Below are positions 36,309 to 44,738 of a stretch of DNA of 64,000 bases, piece by piece. Both the position numbers and the translations under genes were made by a program. The stretch is from positions 1-64,000 of the forward strand of contig JAFGDZ010000053.1 in NCBI GenBank assembly GCA_016931855.1, given 5' to 3'. Below the pieces are notes generated by a model that saw only the letters and a program-made list of their open reading frames with translations, searched no databases and was not told the DNA's origin. Position 1 is the stretch's first letter. Each line of letters starts with the position of its first letter. Source of the DNA: Bacteroidales bacterium (GTDB lineage: Bacteria; Bacteroidota; Bacteroidia; Bacteroidales; Tenuifilaceae).

Positions 36309-36866
36309 TTATATAAAGCCCCCCATCTTAACACTCTGCCAAAGAATCTGCAAATCTAGCAGTGGGCTCCAGGTATCAATGTACTTAATGTCTAGCTCAA
36401 GGTGCTGGTTAAACTGCAGCTTCTGTTTTGGCGATAAAAGCTGCCTAATACAGGTTAAACCAGGCTTTACCTTTAAGCGGTTACGCTGCCAAGGTAAATA
36501 CTGTGCAACATGCTCCGGTACATGAGGCCTAGGGCCAACAATAGCCATTTGCCCTAGAACAATGTTTAGTAGCTGCGGCAGCTCATCAACATGAATCAAC
36601 CTAAAACTTTGGCATAGTTTGGGTATGGGCAGTCCCTCCTGCGATGGAACGGTTCTAACCTTATACACACGGAACAGCCTGCCATTTAGCCCCACCCGTT
36701 GCTGTGAGAAGAAGGGCTGCTCGCCAAGGGTTATCCATGATGCAATGTACAAAGCCACCAAAACCGGTAGCAGCAACACCAGTATTAGCAGGGCTACAAC
36801 CCGTCCTGCTGCATAGCAAAAGACCAGCACCAGCTGTTGCAGCGATTTGTTTAAGCGCATTCCCAT
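36309..36866 (-). CDS. Initiating sugar transferase (WcaJ/WbaP-type, short form)
   Basis: The ATG at 36866 gives 185 residues. A single hydrophobic segment lies at about 22-45, followed by the catalytic domain: QQRVGLNGRLFRVYKVRTV, the Asp-Glu pair in IHVDELPQLLNIVLG and VGPRPHVPEH. It belongs to the monotopic phosphoglycosyl transferases, which move a sugar-1-phosphate to undecaprenyl phosphate and start a surface polysaccharide. The usual KxRxM appears as KVRTV. It follows the Wzi-like gene by about 21 bases. The sugar is unknown. Confidence 0.87.
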   Translation of the reverse strand: MGMRLNKSLQQLVLVFCYAAGRVVALLILVLLLPVLVALYIASWITLGEQPFFSQQRVGLNGRLFRVYKVRTVPSQEGLPIPKLCQSFRLIHVDELPQLLNIVLGQMAIVGPRPHVPEHVAQYLPWQRNRLKVKPGLTCIRQLLSPKQKLQFNQHLELDIKYIDTWSPLLDLQILWQSVKMGGFI

Positions 36867-36887
36867 TATCCTAGCATATATCAACCA

Positions 36888-38480
36888 TTAAAAACCAATT
36901 GCTCCCCCAAAAGTAATGTTTAGCTGCTTGCCAGCCTTAAACTGCGGGGTAAAGGTTTTAACATCGCCAGTGTAATCGCTTTGCGATACGCCTAAAAACA
37001 AGTACCCATCGTTTAGCACCTCGTAGCGTATATCTAGGGCAATTGTGCTCGATTCCCACACAACGCTCTCCATAAAGGGTAAACCACGGCGGGTGCTGTT
37101 GGGATCATCGTAGGCAGGGCCCTTTCGGCACTTTGTGTACGACATATTTACCAGCAATCCACGGTAGGGCTTTACGGCAAGCGATAGGTACACCTCATCG
37201 GAGTTATCGGTTAGGTAGTGGCCAAGGTTATACTTGTTACTCTCAAAGGTAGTGGTGTTAACAATGTGCTTGTAAACCTCGGGGTTGGTGCGTGTGTACT
37301 CGCCTGTTATGAATACGTTGCGAAACGGCAAGTTGCTTAGCCGCATTCCCGCTTTTATGCTGAGGTAGTTGGATTGGTTCTCCTTATCGAACATATCGGC
37401 AAGAGCCAGCTCATCCAAGAATAGGGTTGAGTACAGGTGAACCCGGTTGAAGGGGTACACCGATAAATCGAAGAACATCTGGGAATTTTGCCCTGTTTGG
37501 TTAGACATTCCATTAAGGTGATGATCTACCGATTTGTAGAAAAAGAACGGGGTAAGGTATGCGGGTTGTACCTCAATGTCGGAGTAAATGATGGAGTTCC
37601 CCACCGACACCCTAAATCGCTTTGTGGGGGTAAAGGTTAAAAAGTTGGCTGCGATGTACTTTGGGTGGTAGGTTTTTCGGGTTGTACGCCCAGCATAGTA
37701 CGTTCTGTTGGTATCAACCACCTCCGATACTAACCAGCCGTGAATGTAGTTTAACTCGGCCCACTTTACGGGTGCTATGCGCAGCTTTATCATGGCAAAC
37801 GAAGGTGTGCGACCGCTTAAAATGTTGGTTCCATTGTAACCGCTACCCCACGATAGGTGATCCTTAACCACTCCAAATGAACCCCATCGCCACGAGTAGG
37901 TTACACCGCCACGCATATCGCTAAACTCGCCACCCTTGCCGTTAATTTTATAGTTACCACCCTGCTCCTGCACCAGATATTCTGGGCGTGTGAATAGCTG
38001 GTTCTCGGAAAAATCGCGTAAGCTGGCATAAAATCCCCAGCCCTTACCAATATAACCATACGCCTCGGCACCAACCCAGCGGCGGTAAACAAGGCCGCTA
38101 TCGTTACTATTGCCCATTACGCCCATAATGGGATTAATGGTAATAGAGAAAAGGGAGTCCTTGTAGTAAAACGCATCGAGCCTACGTTTAAAGTTCTTGT
38201 TGGGATTAAGTTCCTTGCCAAAATCCTTTAGGTAAAAGTCCACCTCGGCCTGTTGACGTGGAGTAAGCTGCTCAAATTGCTCCTTGGCCAGCTTAAGGCT
38301 TTGCGCAATAAACATGCGGGAATAAGGCTTAACCGATGCGTTAACGTGTATCACGCCGGCACTTGCCAGCTCATCGAGCAGGTTGTAAACACCCTTGTTG
38401 CTAATATGCTGGTAAACCTCCTGCGACTTAGCCGTAACAGAAAGTACGATTAGCGTTATTGCTACTATTAGTTTGCGCAT
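36888..38480 (-). CDS. Wzi-like capsule assembly family outer-membrane protein
   Basis: The 530-residue protein has a signal peptide (1-19, ending AKSQ). A short helical region (about 25-90) with VYNLLDELASAGVI and LTPRQQAEVDFYLKDF is followed by a long series of amphipathic beta strands up to the terminal phenylalanine (ITFGGAIGF). This layout fits the Wzi-like barrels that tether or organise capsule at the outer membrane in Bacteroidota. It lies just upstream of an initiating sugar transferase, which supports a polysaccharide role. Ligand not known. Confidence 0.8.
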   Translation of the reverse strand: MRKLIVAITLIVLSVTAKSQEVYQHISNKGVYNLLDELASAGVIHVNASVKPYSRMFIAQSLKLAKEQFEQLTPRQQAEVDFYLKDFGKELNPNKNFKRRLDAFYYKDSLFSITINPIMGVMGNSNDSGLVYRRWVGAEAYGYIGKGWGFYASLRDFSENQLFTRPEYLVQEQGGNYKINGKGGEFSDMRGGVTYSWRWGSFGVVKDHLSWGSGYNGTNILSGRTPSFAMIKLRIAPVKWAELNYIHGWLVSEVVDTNRTYYAGRTTRKTYHPKYIAANFLTFTPTKRFRVSVGNSIIYSDIEVQPAYLTPFFFYKSVDHHLNGMSNQTGQNSQMFFDLSVYPFNRVHLYSTLFLDELALADMFDKENQSNYLSIKAGMRLSNLPFRNVFITGEYTRTNPEVYKHIVNTTTFESNKYNLGHYLTDNSDEVYLSLAVKPYRGLLVNMSYTKCRKGPAYDDPNSTRRGLPFMESVVWESSTIALDIRYEVLNDGYLFLGVSQSDYTGDVKTFTPQFKAGKQLNITFGGAIGF

Positions 38481-38725
38481 AAGCGTTGTTTTATCTATCT
38501 AAATTAGTGTAAAAATAGGAAGCAAATTGAAGAAAGGGACAACGGAAACAAGAAAAGGTTTGCCAAATAGTAACAATAGCCTTTATTCAATCTCCATCGG
38601 AGCAGTAACGCATCAATGTATCAATCGTTATAATTCGAATTTGAAGTCCAAATAAACGTTCACCATCTGCAAACTAACATTGATGTACACATTGTAAATT
38701 AGCGCGCAAGCATCCATTTTTTTAG

Positions 38726-38733
38726 TAGGTTTG
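38726..38733 (+). promoter_or_regulatory. Candidate -7 element of gldA
   Basis: TAGGTTTG matches TAnnTTTG and lies 24 bases before the gldA start codon. No -33 element at the usual spacing. Confidence 0.45.
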
Positions 38734-38757
38734 TATTTTAAACAGATAAGGTGCAGC

Positions 38758-39678
38758 ATGTCCATTACGGTATCGAATATCACAAAAATTTACGGTGAGC
38801 AAAAGGCGTTAAACGGAGTATCGTTTAGCATAAACACTGGACAAGTGGTTGGATTTCTGGGGCCTAATGGCGCGGGAAAATCAACCATGATGAAAATAAT
38901 CTCGGGGTTTATCCCTCCCACTACAGGCGAAGTTCTTGTAAGTGGCACGAGTATTTTTTCAAGCGATTACGATTTCCGCCGCAATGTTGGCTATCTGCCA
39001 GAGAACAATCCGCTCTACACAGATATGTACGTTAAGGAGTATCTACTTTTTGTGGCACGCATATACGGCTTAGGCTCAAAATCGAACCAAAGGGTAAAGG
39101 AGCTAATTGACCTAACGGGAATTGGCTACGAGCAGAACAAGCGCATAGGATCGCTATCGAAAGGATATAGGCAGCGGGTTGGCATGGCGCAAGCACTTAT
39201 GCACGACCCTGAAGTCTTGATACTTGACGAGCCAACATCGGGACTAGACCCCAACCAAATTGTTGAGATACGAAGGCTTATTACCGAAGTGGGCCGTGAG
39301 AAAACGGTTATGCTATCCACCCATATCATGCAGGAGGTTGAGGCCATTTGCCAGCGAATAATCATAATAAACAGAGGAAACCTAATAGCCGACGGTAGCA
39401 ACAGCGAGATTCTTGCACTCTCCAGTTCAAAGGGACAATCGGTACAGGTTGAGTTTACTCAGGATATAGATTTTGATACGCTAAAAGGCATTGCAGGGGT
39501 AAGCTACGTAAAAGCTATAAACGCAAAGTCGGCAATAGTTAGTAGCCAGTTAGGCGCCGATATCCGCCCAAACATCTTTAACTTTGCGGTTGCAAAAGGG
39601 TTAACACTAGTACACCTAGAAGAAAAAGGAACCCATTTAGAGGATATTTTTCAAACCCTCACAATGCAACCAGAGTAA
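38758..39678 (+). CDS. gldA: Gliding-motility-type ABC transporter ATP-binding protein GldA
   Basis: The ATG at 38758 gives 306 residues; a TTG at 38731 would overlap the promoter. Walker A is GPNGAGKST (35-43), signature LSKGYRQ (133-139), Walker B VLILDEP (153-159), and STHIMQEVEAIC holds the switch His. The overall sequence fits the GldA branch, including the C-terminal regulatory part (about 220-306). GldA works with GldF and GldG membrane proteins in Flavobacteria, where it is needed for gliding; neither gene is adjacent here. The assignment within ABC-2-linked ATPases is good but not certain. Confidence 0.8.
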   Translation: MSITVSNITKIYGEQKALNGVSFSINTGQVVGFLGPNGAGKSTMMKIISGFIPPTTGEVLVSGTSIFSSDYDFRRNVGYLPENNPLYTDMYVKEYLLFVARIYGLGSKSNQRVKELIDLTGIGYEQNKRIGSLSKGYRQRVGMAQALMHDPEVLILDEPTSGLDPNQIVEIRRLITEVGREKTVMLSTHIMQEVEAICQRIIIINRGNLIADGSNSEILALSSSKGQSVQVEFTQDIDFDTLKGIAGVSYVKAINAKSAIVSSQLGADIRPNIFNFAVAKGLTLVHLEEKGTHLEDIFQTLTMQPE

Positions 39679-39717
39679 TTTACGTTAAAAAGGAAACCAC
39701 AACACGAAAAATAGATT

Positions 39718-40623
39718 ATGGAGAATAAACCAGCAAACGTAGAGGGAACAGGAAAGTCGAAGATTGTTCCGTTCCTTGCCGCGCTAATTATTGTACTAGG
39801 AATTATAGTTGTTGCGCTAGGATACCTATTTTATGCGCAGCAGGAGGAATCAAAGGAAATACAGAGTCAGCTTAACGCCGAAAAGGACTCAATATCCAAC
39901 AACCTCAAAAACATAATGGTGGGGTACGATTCTCTGCAAATAAACAACGACTCATTAAACACCAAGCTACTGGCAGAGCAGGAACGCGTTAAGCAAATGT
40001 ACGATGAGCTCCAAAAGGTTAAGCGCGTTAGCTACTCTAAAATTAAGGAGTACCAAAAGGAACTGGGTACACTTAGAGCTATTATGAAGGATTTGCTGCA
40101 AGATATTGACTCCTTAAACACCCTTAACCAGGAACTTATTGCCGAGAACATAAAGGTTAAGCAAGACTATAGTACCGCCAAGCAAACGGTTGCCGAGCTG
40201 GAAACCAAAACAGAGGAGCTAAGCTCCCAGGTTGAGAAGGGCTCTGTGATAAAGGCTCGCGATATTGTTGCCATGGCAATAAACCGTAGAGGAAATGAGG
40301 TTACCCGCGCTCGACGCGTTGAAAAAATAAGGGTTTGCTTTACTCTTAACGAGAATTCCATTGCGAAGGCAGGTAACAGAGAGGTGTTCCTTCGGATAAC
40401 TGGCCCCGATGAGTATATCCTTGCCAAATCGGAAACAGACCTGTTCAACTTCGAGGGACAAATGATTGTATTCTCGGCTAAACGTGAGGTTGATTACCAA
40501 AATCAGGACGTGGAGATGTGTATATTCTACGATAATAATGGTGAGCTGCTTAAAGGTGTATATAAAGCTGCCCTATACATGGATGGGAATCTTATTGGCA
40601 ACACCGAATTTACTTTGAAGTAA
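39718..40623 (+). CDS. Membrane-anchored coiled-coil protein of unknown function
   Basis: The 301-residue protein has one N-terminal membrane helix (about 16-38), a long coiled coil (about 42-175) and a compact beta-rich C-terminal domain (about 180-301; VCFTLNENSIAKAGNREVFLRITGPDEY and YKAALYMDGNLIGNTEFTLK). The C-terminal domain would lie in the periplasm on a stalk. It follows gldA by 39 bases and ends in a good terminator, so the two are probably cotranscribed. Function unknown; a scaffold in envelope transport is a reasonable guess. Confidence 0.75.
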   Translation: MENKPANVEGTGKSKIVPFLAALIIVLGIIVVALGYLFYAQQEESKEIQSQLNAEKDSISNNLKNIMVGYDSLQINNDSLNTKLLAEQERVKQMYDELQKVKRVSYSKIKEYQKELGTLRAIMKDLLQDIDSLNTLNQELIAENIKVKQDYSTAKQTVAELETKTEELSSQVEKGSVIKARDIVAMAINRRGNEVTRARRVEKIRVCFTLNENSIAKAGNREVFLRITGPDEYILAKSETDLFNFEGQMIVFSAKREVDYQNQDVEMCIFYDNNGELLKGVYKAALYMDGNLIGNTEFTLK

Positions 40624-40646
40624 CAGTACTTACTTCCAACTAACAG

Positions 40647-40673
40647 AAAGGGCGATTTACATCGCCCTTTTTT
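40647..40673 (+). terminator. Terminator of the gldA operon
   Basis: AAAGGGCGAT (40647-40656) pairs perfectly with ATCGCCCTTT (40661-40670) around TTAC and is followed by more T residues. Confidence 0.85.
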
Positions 40674-40693
40674 GTTCTGTATAAATACGGTTT

Positions 40694-41311
40694 CTACTTC
40701 TCATTCTTTCCTATAACCACAATTTTATAGCTTTTGCGAGCAGTGCTATCGGCTACTTCGGTTTTAGTCCCATGCGAGTATGCCTTAAAATTTCCGCTTT
40801 CCGAGTTGCTCTTTGCCGACAATCCGTGGTTCTCAGGCTTAAACGTTCCCTCCTCAAGCTCCTCTAGTATTTTCTCCCAGTCCCTATCGGCTTTCGCCTC
40901 CTCCTCAAAAAAGTAAAAGTCTGGAAATGGAGGTATCTTTATCTCTAAAGTACCATCGTTACGCTTTGCCCATAAGTAATCGTCGTCAAAACTAGACTCT
41001 ACCCTAACCTTAGGAAGGTTCTGTGTCATTGAGTCGAGCGATAACGCTAGGCTCTCAAATGCCTGCTGCAGCGATTTTCCTATGGCATCAATATCAATTA
41101 TTATGGAGCTATTGTCCCTATCAACGCTAACCTTATCGGTTTTGCTATTTAGTTCAATCTCCTTAATAACTCGTTCCCCGGTGCTATCGGCTTCAATAAT
41201 TCTAACTATTCTCTTGGAATCGGTGTTCTGTGCCTTTAATCCGCCAGCTGTAGCAAAAAGCATGACTACAGTAAAAAGGGCGGTACCAAAACTTGTAATA
41301 TACTTACTCAT
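40694..41311 (-). CDS. Exported protein of unknown function
   Basis: The ATG at 41311 gives 205 residues with a signal peptide (about 1-27, ending LKAQ); the longer TTG-started frame is unlikely. The mature protein is acidic, with a helical middle (AIGKSLQQAFESLALSLDSM) and a low-complexity, Ser/Glu-rich C-terminus. No family recognised. It lies 125 bases after the long sugar transferase gene on the same strand and may be cotranscribed with it. Confidence 0.65.
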   Translation of the reverse strand: MSKYITSFGTALFTVVMLFATAGGLKAQNTDSKRIVRIIEADSTGERVIKEIELNSKTDKVSVDRDNSSIIIDIDAIGKSLQQAFESLALSLDSMTQNLPKVRVESSFDDDYLWAKRNDGTLEIKIPPFPDFYFFEEEAKADRDWEKILEELEEGTFKPENHGLSAKSNSESGNFKAYSHGTKTEVADSTARKSYKIVVIGKNEK

Positions 41312-41436
41312 GGTAATTAAATTTAGGGTTAAAGTAACGGCTAGGTGCCTTAGGGCACAAAACCAAAAGTAAGGCAAACAGGTTATACTAGAGGAGTATA
41401 GCACGTTAAAAACAGCTAACCCGATGTGCTAAAAAG

Positions 41437-42975
41437 CTAATTGCTACGGTAATGTTTAATTACAATATTATAGATAGCCAGGAAGAAGTACTTGATATCG
41501 GTTCTAAACGGGTGTTTCTCGTACTGCTCTAAGTACTTCCTTTCCGATTCCATTATCTCCTCTAGCGTTTTGGGGTTATCCACATAAAAAGGAGGTATTA
41601 AACCTGGCTTATGCTTAATACGTAACTGCTGCAGTTCTGGAGTATAAAGGCTAAAGTAGTGCTGGCTAAGCGGGCGTACGCCCACAATTTTTACATCGCC
41701 CTTAAAAAGGTTAATAAACATGGGGAGCTCATCGAGCCAGAGCTTACGCATTATCTTGCCTATTGTTGATACCCTAAAATCGTTTTTAAATTTACCCCCA
41801 TCCTGCAACGCGTTTTTCTCAAATACATACTCCTGAAGGTACTCCGCATAAGGATGCATGGTTCGCATCTTATAAACCTTAATTGTTTTCCCGTCCTTAC
41901 CCACTCGCTTAAGCTTAATAAGCGGGCCGTAAGTGGGCTCTAGGTCAAACGCTGGCTGCTTTTGCTTTACCGCCAAAACATAGTACGACCCATTAATAAA
42001 AACATCCTTTGCTACCCCAAACCCGCAGGAGTATAGCCTACCCAAAAGCTCGGCACGACTAATAACCCTATTCTCTCCACGGGTTAAAAAGAAGTAGATC
42101 CCCTTGGTTGGGCCAAACTTGGGGAATACGCGCTTTATAATATAATCGAAGGTGTAGTATATGTAGTTTAGCACTGGAGGGAACTTTGATAGAATCCTTT
42201 TCTTCCGCAAATCCTTGGTCTCAACTCTACACAAAAAGAATCCACCCTTGGGAATTTTTGAGTTTACAGCCTCAAAGAACTTGTTAATATAGCGTATGTC
42301 GTTAACTCTTTTTATGTTAACAATGGCGTTATACCGCTTGTTAGGCTGGCTCTCAATATTAAAGAGTGTGGTGGTTGATATAACAAGCGTTGACTCTACA
42401 AAGAGGTCAACACTTTCGCTAACAAAACAAAACCCATCGCGCCCCAGCTCCTCTATAATTGCCCGCTTAATAAATAGCTCCTGGCTCTTGGTGTGAGGTT
42501 TTGCTGCTGTGGTAGCCTCTGGTTCGGCGTGCGCTGCCTTCTCCTTCTGCCTTTTGCGCAAAAGGCTTCTCGGCATAGGAGCCTGCTCCTCAATGGTTAT
42601 TGTTTTTACAAAAACCCTAAGAAGAAACCCAATGCCCAGCTCTACAGCTGTGGCTATAGTAAACGTTCCAAACAGAACGGTTCTTGAGAAACGGAATTCC
42701 CGAAGCAAGTACATTAGAATTACAACGGCAGAGAGGGTTATAAGATTTGCTATAAAAATATCGCGTGCAATAAACCTAAACCGCTTATCTTCAAAAATGT
42801 ACTTATCAAGGGCAAATGAGCTTACAACCCATATAGAGGAGAAGATTATAAGTGGGTAGGCATAATTATCGAGATAGGATCTTATCAATGACCCTTTAAG
42901 GAGAATTGCCGTACAAAATGATAGGAATAAAACTACTAGGTCAAGCGTAGCGCGAACCCACAACCTTTTTTGCAT
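41437..42975 (-). CDS. Sugar transferase with an inserted Rossmann-like domain
   Basis: The 512-residue protein starts with about four membrane helices (10-125), then a charged linker. A middle region (about 165-365) reads like a degenerate SAM-methyltransferase fold (YNAIVNIKRVNDIRYINKFF, GGFFLCRVE, LLGRLYSCGFGV) without the glycine-rich cofactor loop. The C-terminal part (about 375-512) is a phosphoglycosyl transferase: KVYKMRTMHP, the Asp-Glu pair in LWLDELPMF and GVRPLS. Standard polytopic members have a different middle domain. Likely role: first step of a lipid-linked surface glycan at the inner membrane. Sugar unknown. Confidence 0.8.
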   Translation of the reverse strand: MQKRLWVRATLDLVVLFLSFCTAILLKGSLIRSYLDNYAYPLIIFSSIWVVSSFALDKYIFEDKRFRFIARDIFIANLITLSAVVILMYLLREFRFSRTVLFGTFTIATAVELGIGFLLRVFVKTITIEEQAPMPRSLLRKRQKEKAAHAEPEATTAAKPHTKSQELFIKRAIIEELGRDGFCFVSESVDLFVESTLVISTTTLFNIESQPNKRYNAIVNIKRVNDIRYINKFFEAVNSKIPKGGFFLCRVETKDLRKKRILSKFPPVLNYIYYTFDYIIKRVFPKFGPTKGIYFFLTRGENRVISRAELLGRLYSCGFGVAKDVFINGSYYVLAVKQKQPAFDLEPTYGPLIKLKRVGKDGKTIKVYKMRTMHPYAEYLQEYVFEKNALQDGGKFKNDFRVSTIGKIMRKLWLDELPMFINLFKGDVKIVGVRPLSQHYFSLYTPELQQLRIKHKPGLIPPFYVDNPKTLEEIMESERKYLEQYEKHPFRTDIKYFFLAIYNIVIKHYRSN

Positions 42976-43239
42976 TATTGCTTAATTTGAATGTGCAAGT
43001 TACCAACAAGGGGAATGGACAACAACCATTTTGCTACAAAAAAAACTAATGCTGTTGTAAATCATCTTTAAAGCCACCCACAACCACTGGTTAACATACT
43101 TGTTATTAATGAGTTTAATTTTATTAAATATGTTGTAAAGATACACATTAAACTACCATACAATTTGGTGGGTTTGTTATTCCGTTGTAACATTGCACCG
43201 AATTTAATATTCATTTTTTAATAGATTGGGGAGGGTAGT

Positions 43240-44445
43240 ATGTTATCGATTCGGGAGATTTTTAAGTTTGGTTACGGGCCATCGAGCAGCCACACCATTG
43301 GCCCTGTTAGAGCGGCAGACATGTTTGCAAAACGTAACCCCGATATTCACAAGTTTAGGGTTACGCTATATGGAAGCTTAGCATTAACAGGTAAGGGCCA
43401 CCACACTGATATTGCATTGCAAAAAAGCTTTTTACCCAATGATGTTGAGATTGTTTGGCAACCCGATATAGCTCTTCCCTTGCATCCCAACGGGTTGCTG
43501 TTTGAAGCCCTTGCTGGCGAGCCCGAAAAGGTGATTGACACCTGGGAGGTTTACAGCATTGGAGGTGGCGACCTTCGCGATAAGAATGGCATTCTTAACA
43601 ACAACGAGATATATAGCCTCGATAACATGTCCGATATCCTTCACTGGTGTAAGCGTGAGGGCAAAACCCTTTGGGAGTTTGTTGAGGATAACGAGGGCCC
43701 CGAGATTTGGGATTTTCTGCACGATGTGTGGTCAACCATGAAGGATACCATTAAGCGCGGTATCGATAACGAGGGCGTGCTGCCTGGCCCCATTAAGCTT
43801 GCCCGAAGGGCATCAACCCAATACACAAAGGCTATGAACAGCCACGGAACCATTAAGAACGTGGGGCTGCTATTTGCCTTTGCTCTTGCCGTTTCTGAAG
43901 AGAACGCCTCAGGAGGACGCATTGTTACTGCGCCAACGTGTGGATCATCGGGGGTGCTGCCTGGGGTTCTGTTCTACCTAAACCGAGAGGAGCAGCTTAG
44001 CGAGGGAAAAATTCTTCGCGGATTGGCTACGGCTGGCTTAATTGGAAACCTAACCAAAAAGAACGCCTCTATTTCTGGTGCCGAGGTTGGGTGCCAGGGC
44101 GAGATTGGTACTGCTTGCGCAATGGCCTCTGCTGCAATGGCACAAATTCTTGGCGGATCACCAAACCAAATTGAGTACGCTGCCGAGATGGGTATGGAGC
44201 ACAACCTTGGCCTAACCTGCGACCCCGTGCTGGGCTACGTTCAAATTCCATGCATTGAGCGCAACGCCATTGCTGCCAACAAGGCCTACTCTTGTGCTGT
44301 TTATGCACTTTCATCGGATGGGGGACACAAAATATCGTTTGATAAGGCCGTAAAAACAATGGCCGAAACGGGTAGGGACATTCAGGTTGCCTACCGCGAA
44401 ACAGGAATTGGTGGATTAGCGAAAAACTGGGAGCCTTTTGGTTAA
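43240..44445 (+). CDS. sdaA: L-serine dehydratase (single-chain, iron-sulfur type)
   Basis: The 401-residue enzyme fuses the beta and alpha parts in one chain. The N-terminal domain begins IFKFGYGPSSSHTIGPVRAADMF and the C-terminal domain contains GGRIVTAPTCGSSGVLPGV, then LTCDPVLGYVQIPCIERN and KAYSCAVYAL, supplying the cysteines of the 4Fe-4S cluster. It converts L-serine to pyruvate and ammonia in the cytoplasm and is oxygen sensitive. The length is slightly short for the family but all key parts are present. It stands alone with its own terminator. Confidence 0.93.
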   Translation: MLSIREIFKFGYGPSSSHTIGPVRAADMFAKRNPDIHKFRVTLYGSLALTGKGHHTDIALQKSFLPNDVEIVWQPDIALPLHPNGLLFEALAGEPEKVIDTWEVYSIGGGDLRDKNGILNNNEIYSLDNMSDILHWCKREGKTLWEFVEDNEGPEIWDFLHDVWSTMKDTIKRGIDNEGVLPGPIKLARRASTQYTKAMNSHGTIKNVGLLFAFALAVSEENASGGRIVTAPTCGSSGVLPGVLFYLNREEQLSEGKILRGLATAGLIGNLTKKNASISGAEVGCQGEIGTACAMASAAMAQILGGSPNQIEYAAEMGMEHNLGLTCDPVLGYVQIPCIERNAIAANKAYSCAVYALSSDGGHKISFDKAVKTMAETGRDIQVAYRETGIGGLAKNWEPFG

Positions 44446-44508
44446 TAGCGTTCTGCTGAATAAAAAGCCCTTGCTTGCCAACTTGTAAGTGTGGTGCTAT
44501 AAATAATT

Positions 44509-44550
44509 ATCAGCCTATCCCGCTAAGCGCCGTGGTAGGCTGATTGTTTT
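44509..44550 (+). terminator. Terminator after sdaA
   Basis: ATCAGCCTA (44509-44517) pairs perfectly with TAGGCTGAT (44536-44544) around an 18-base GC-rich loop, followed by TGTTTT. Confidence 0.7.
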
Positions 44551-44585
44551 CTACAGCTACTCATTAACCATTTTAGTCCATTTTT

Positions 44586-44618
44586 TTTGGGTAGCCCTCA
44601 ATAATCCTCTTATTTTTG
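44586..44618 (+). promoter_or_regulatory. Promoter of the large envelope-protein gene
   Basis: TTTG (44586-44589) and TATTTTTG (44611-44618) are separated by 21 bases, close to the Bacteroidota consensus. The predicted leader is about 115 bases. Confidence 0.5.
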
Positions 44619-44738
44619 TAGTATTGTGTTTACCAACAAAGAAAAAGCCTGTTTTTACAAGGTTTTTAGCCCACAAAAGCAATCCTTGAGTAAACCATTC
44701 ATGCAAATAATCAGCTAACCTAGGTGTTTAAATAAACT

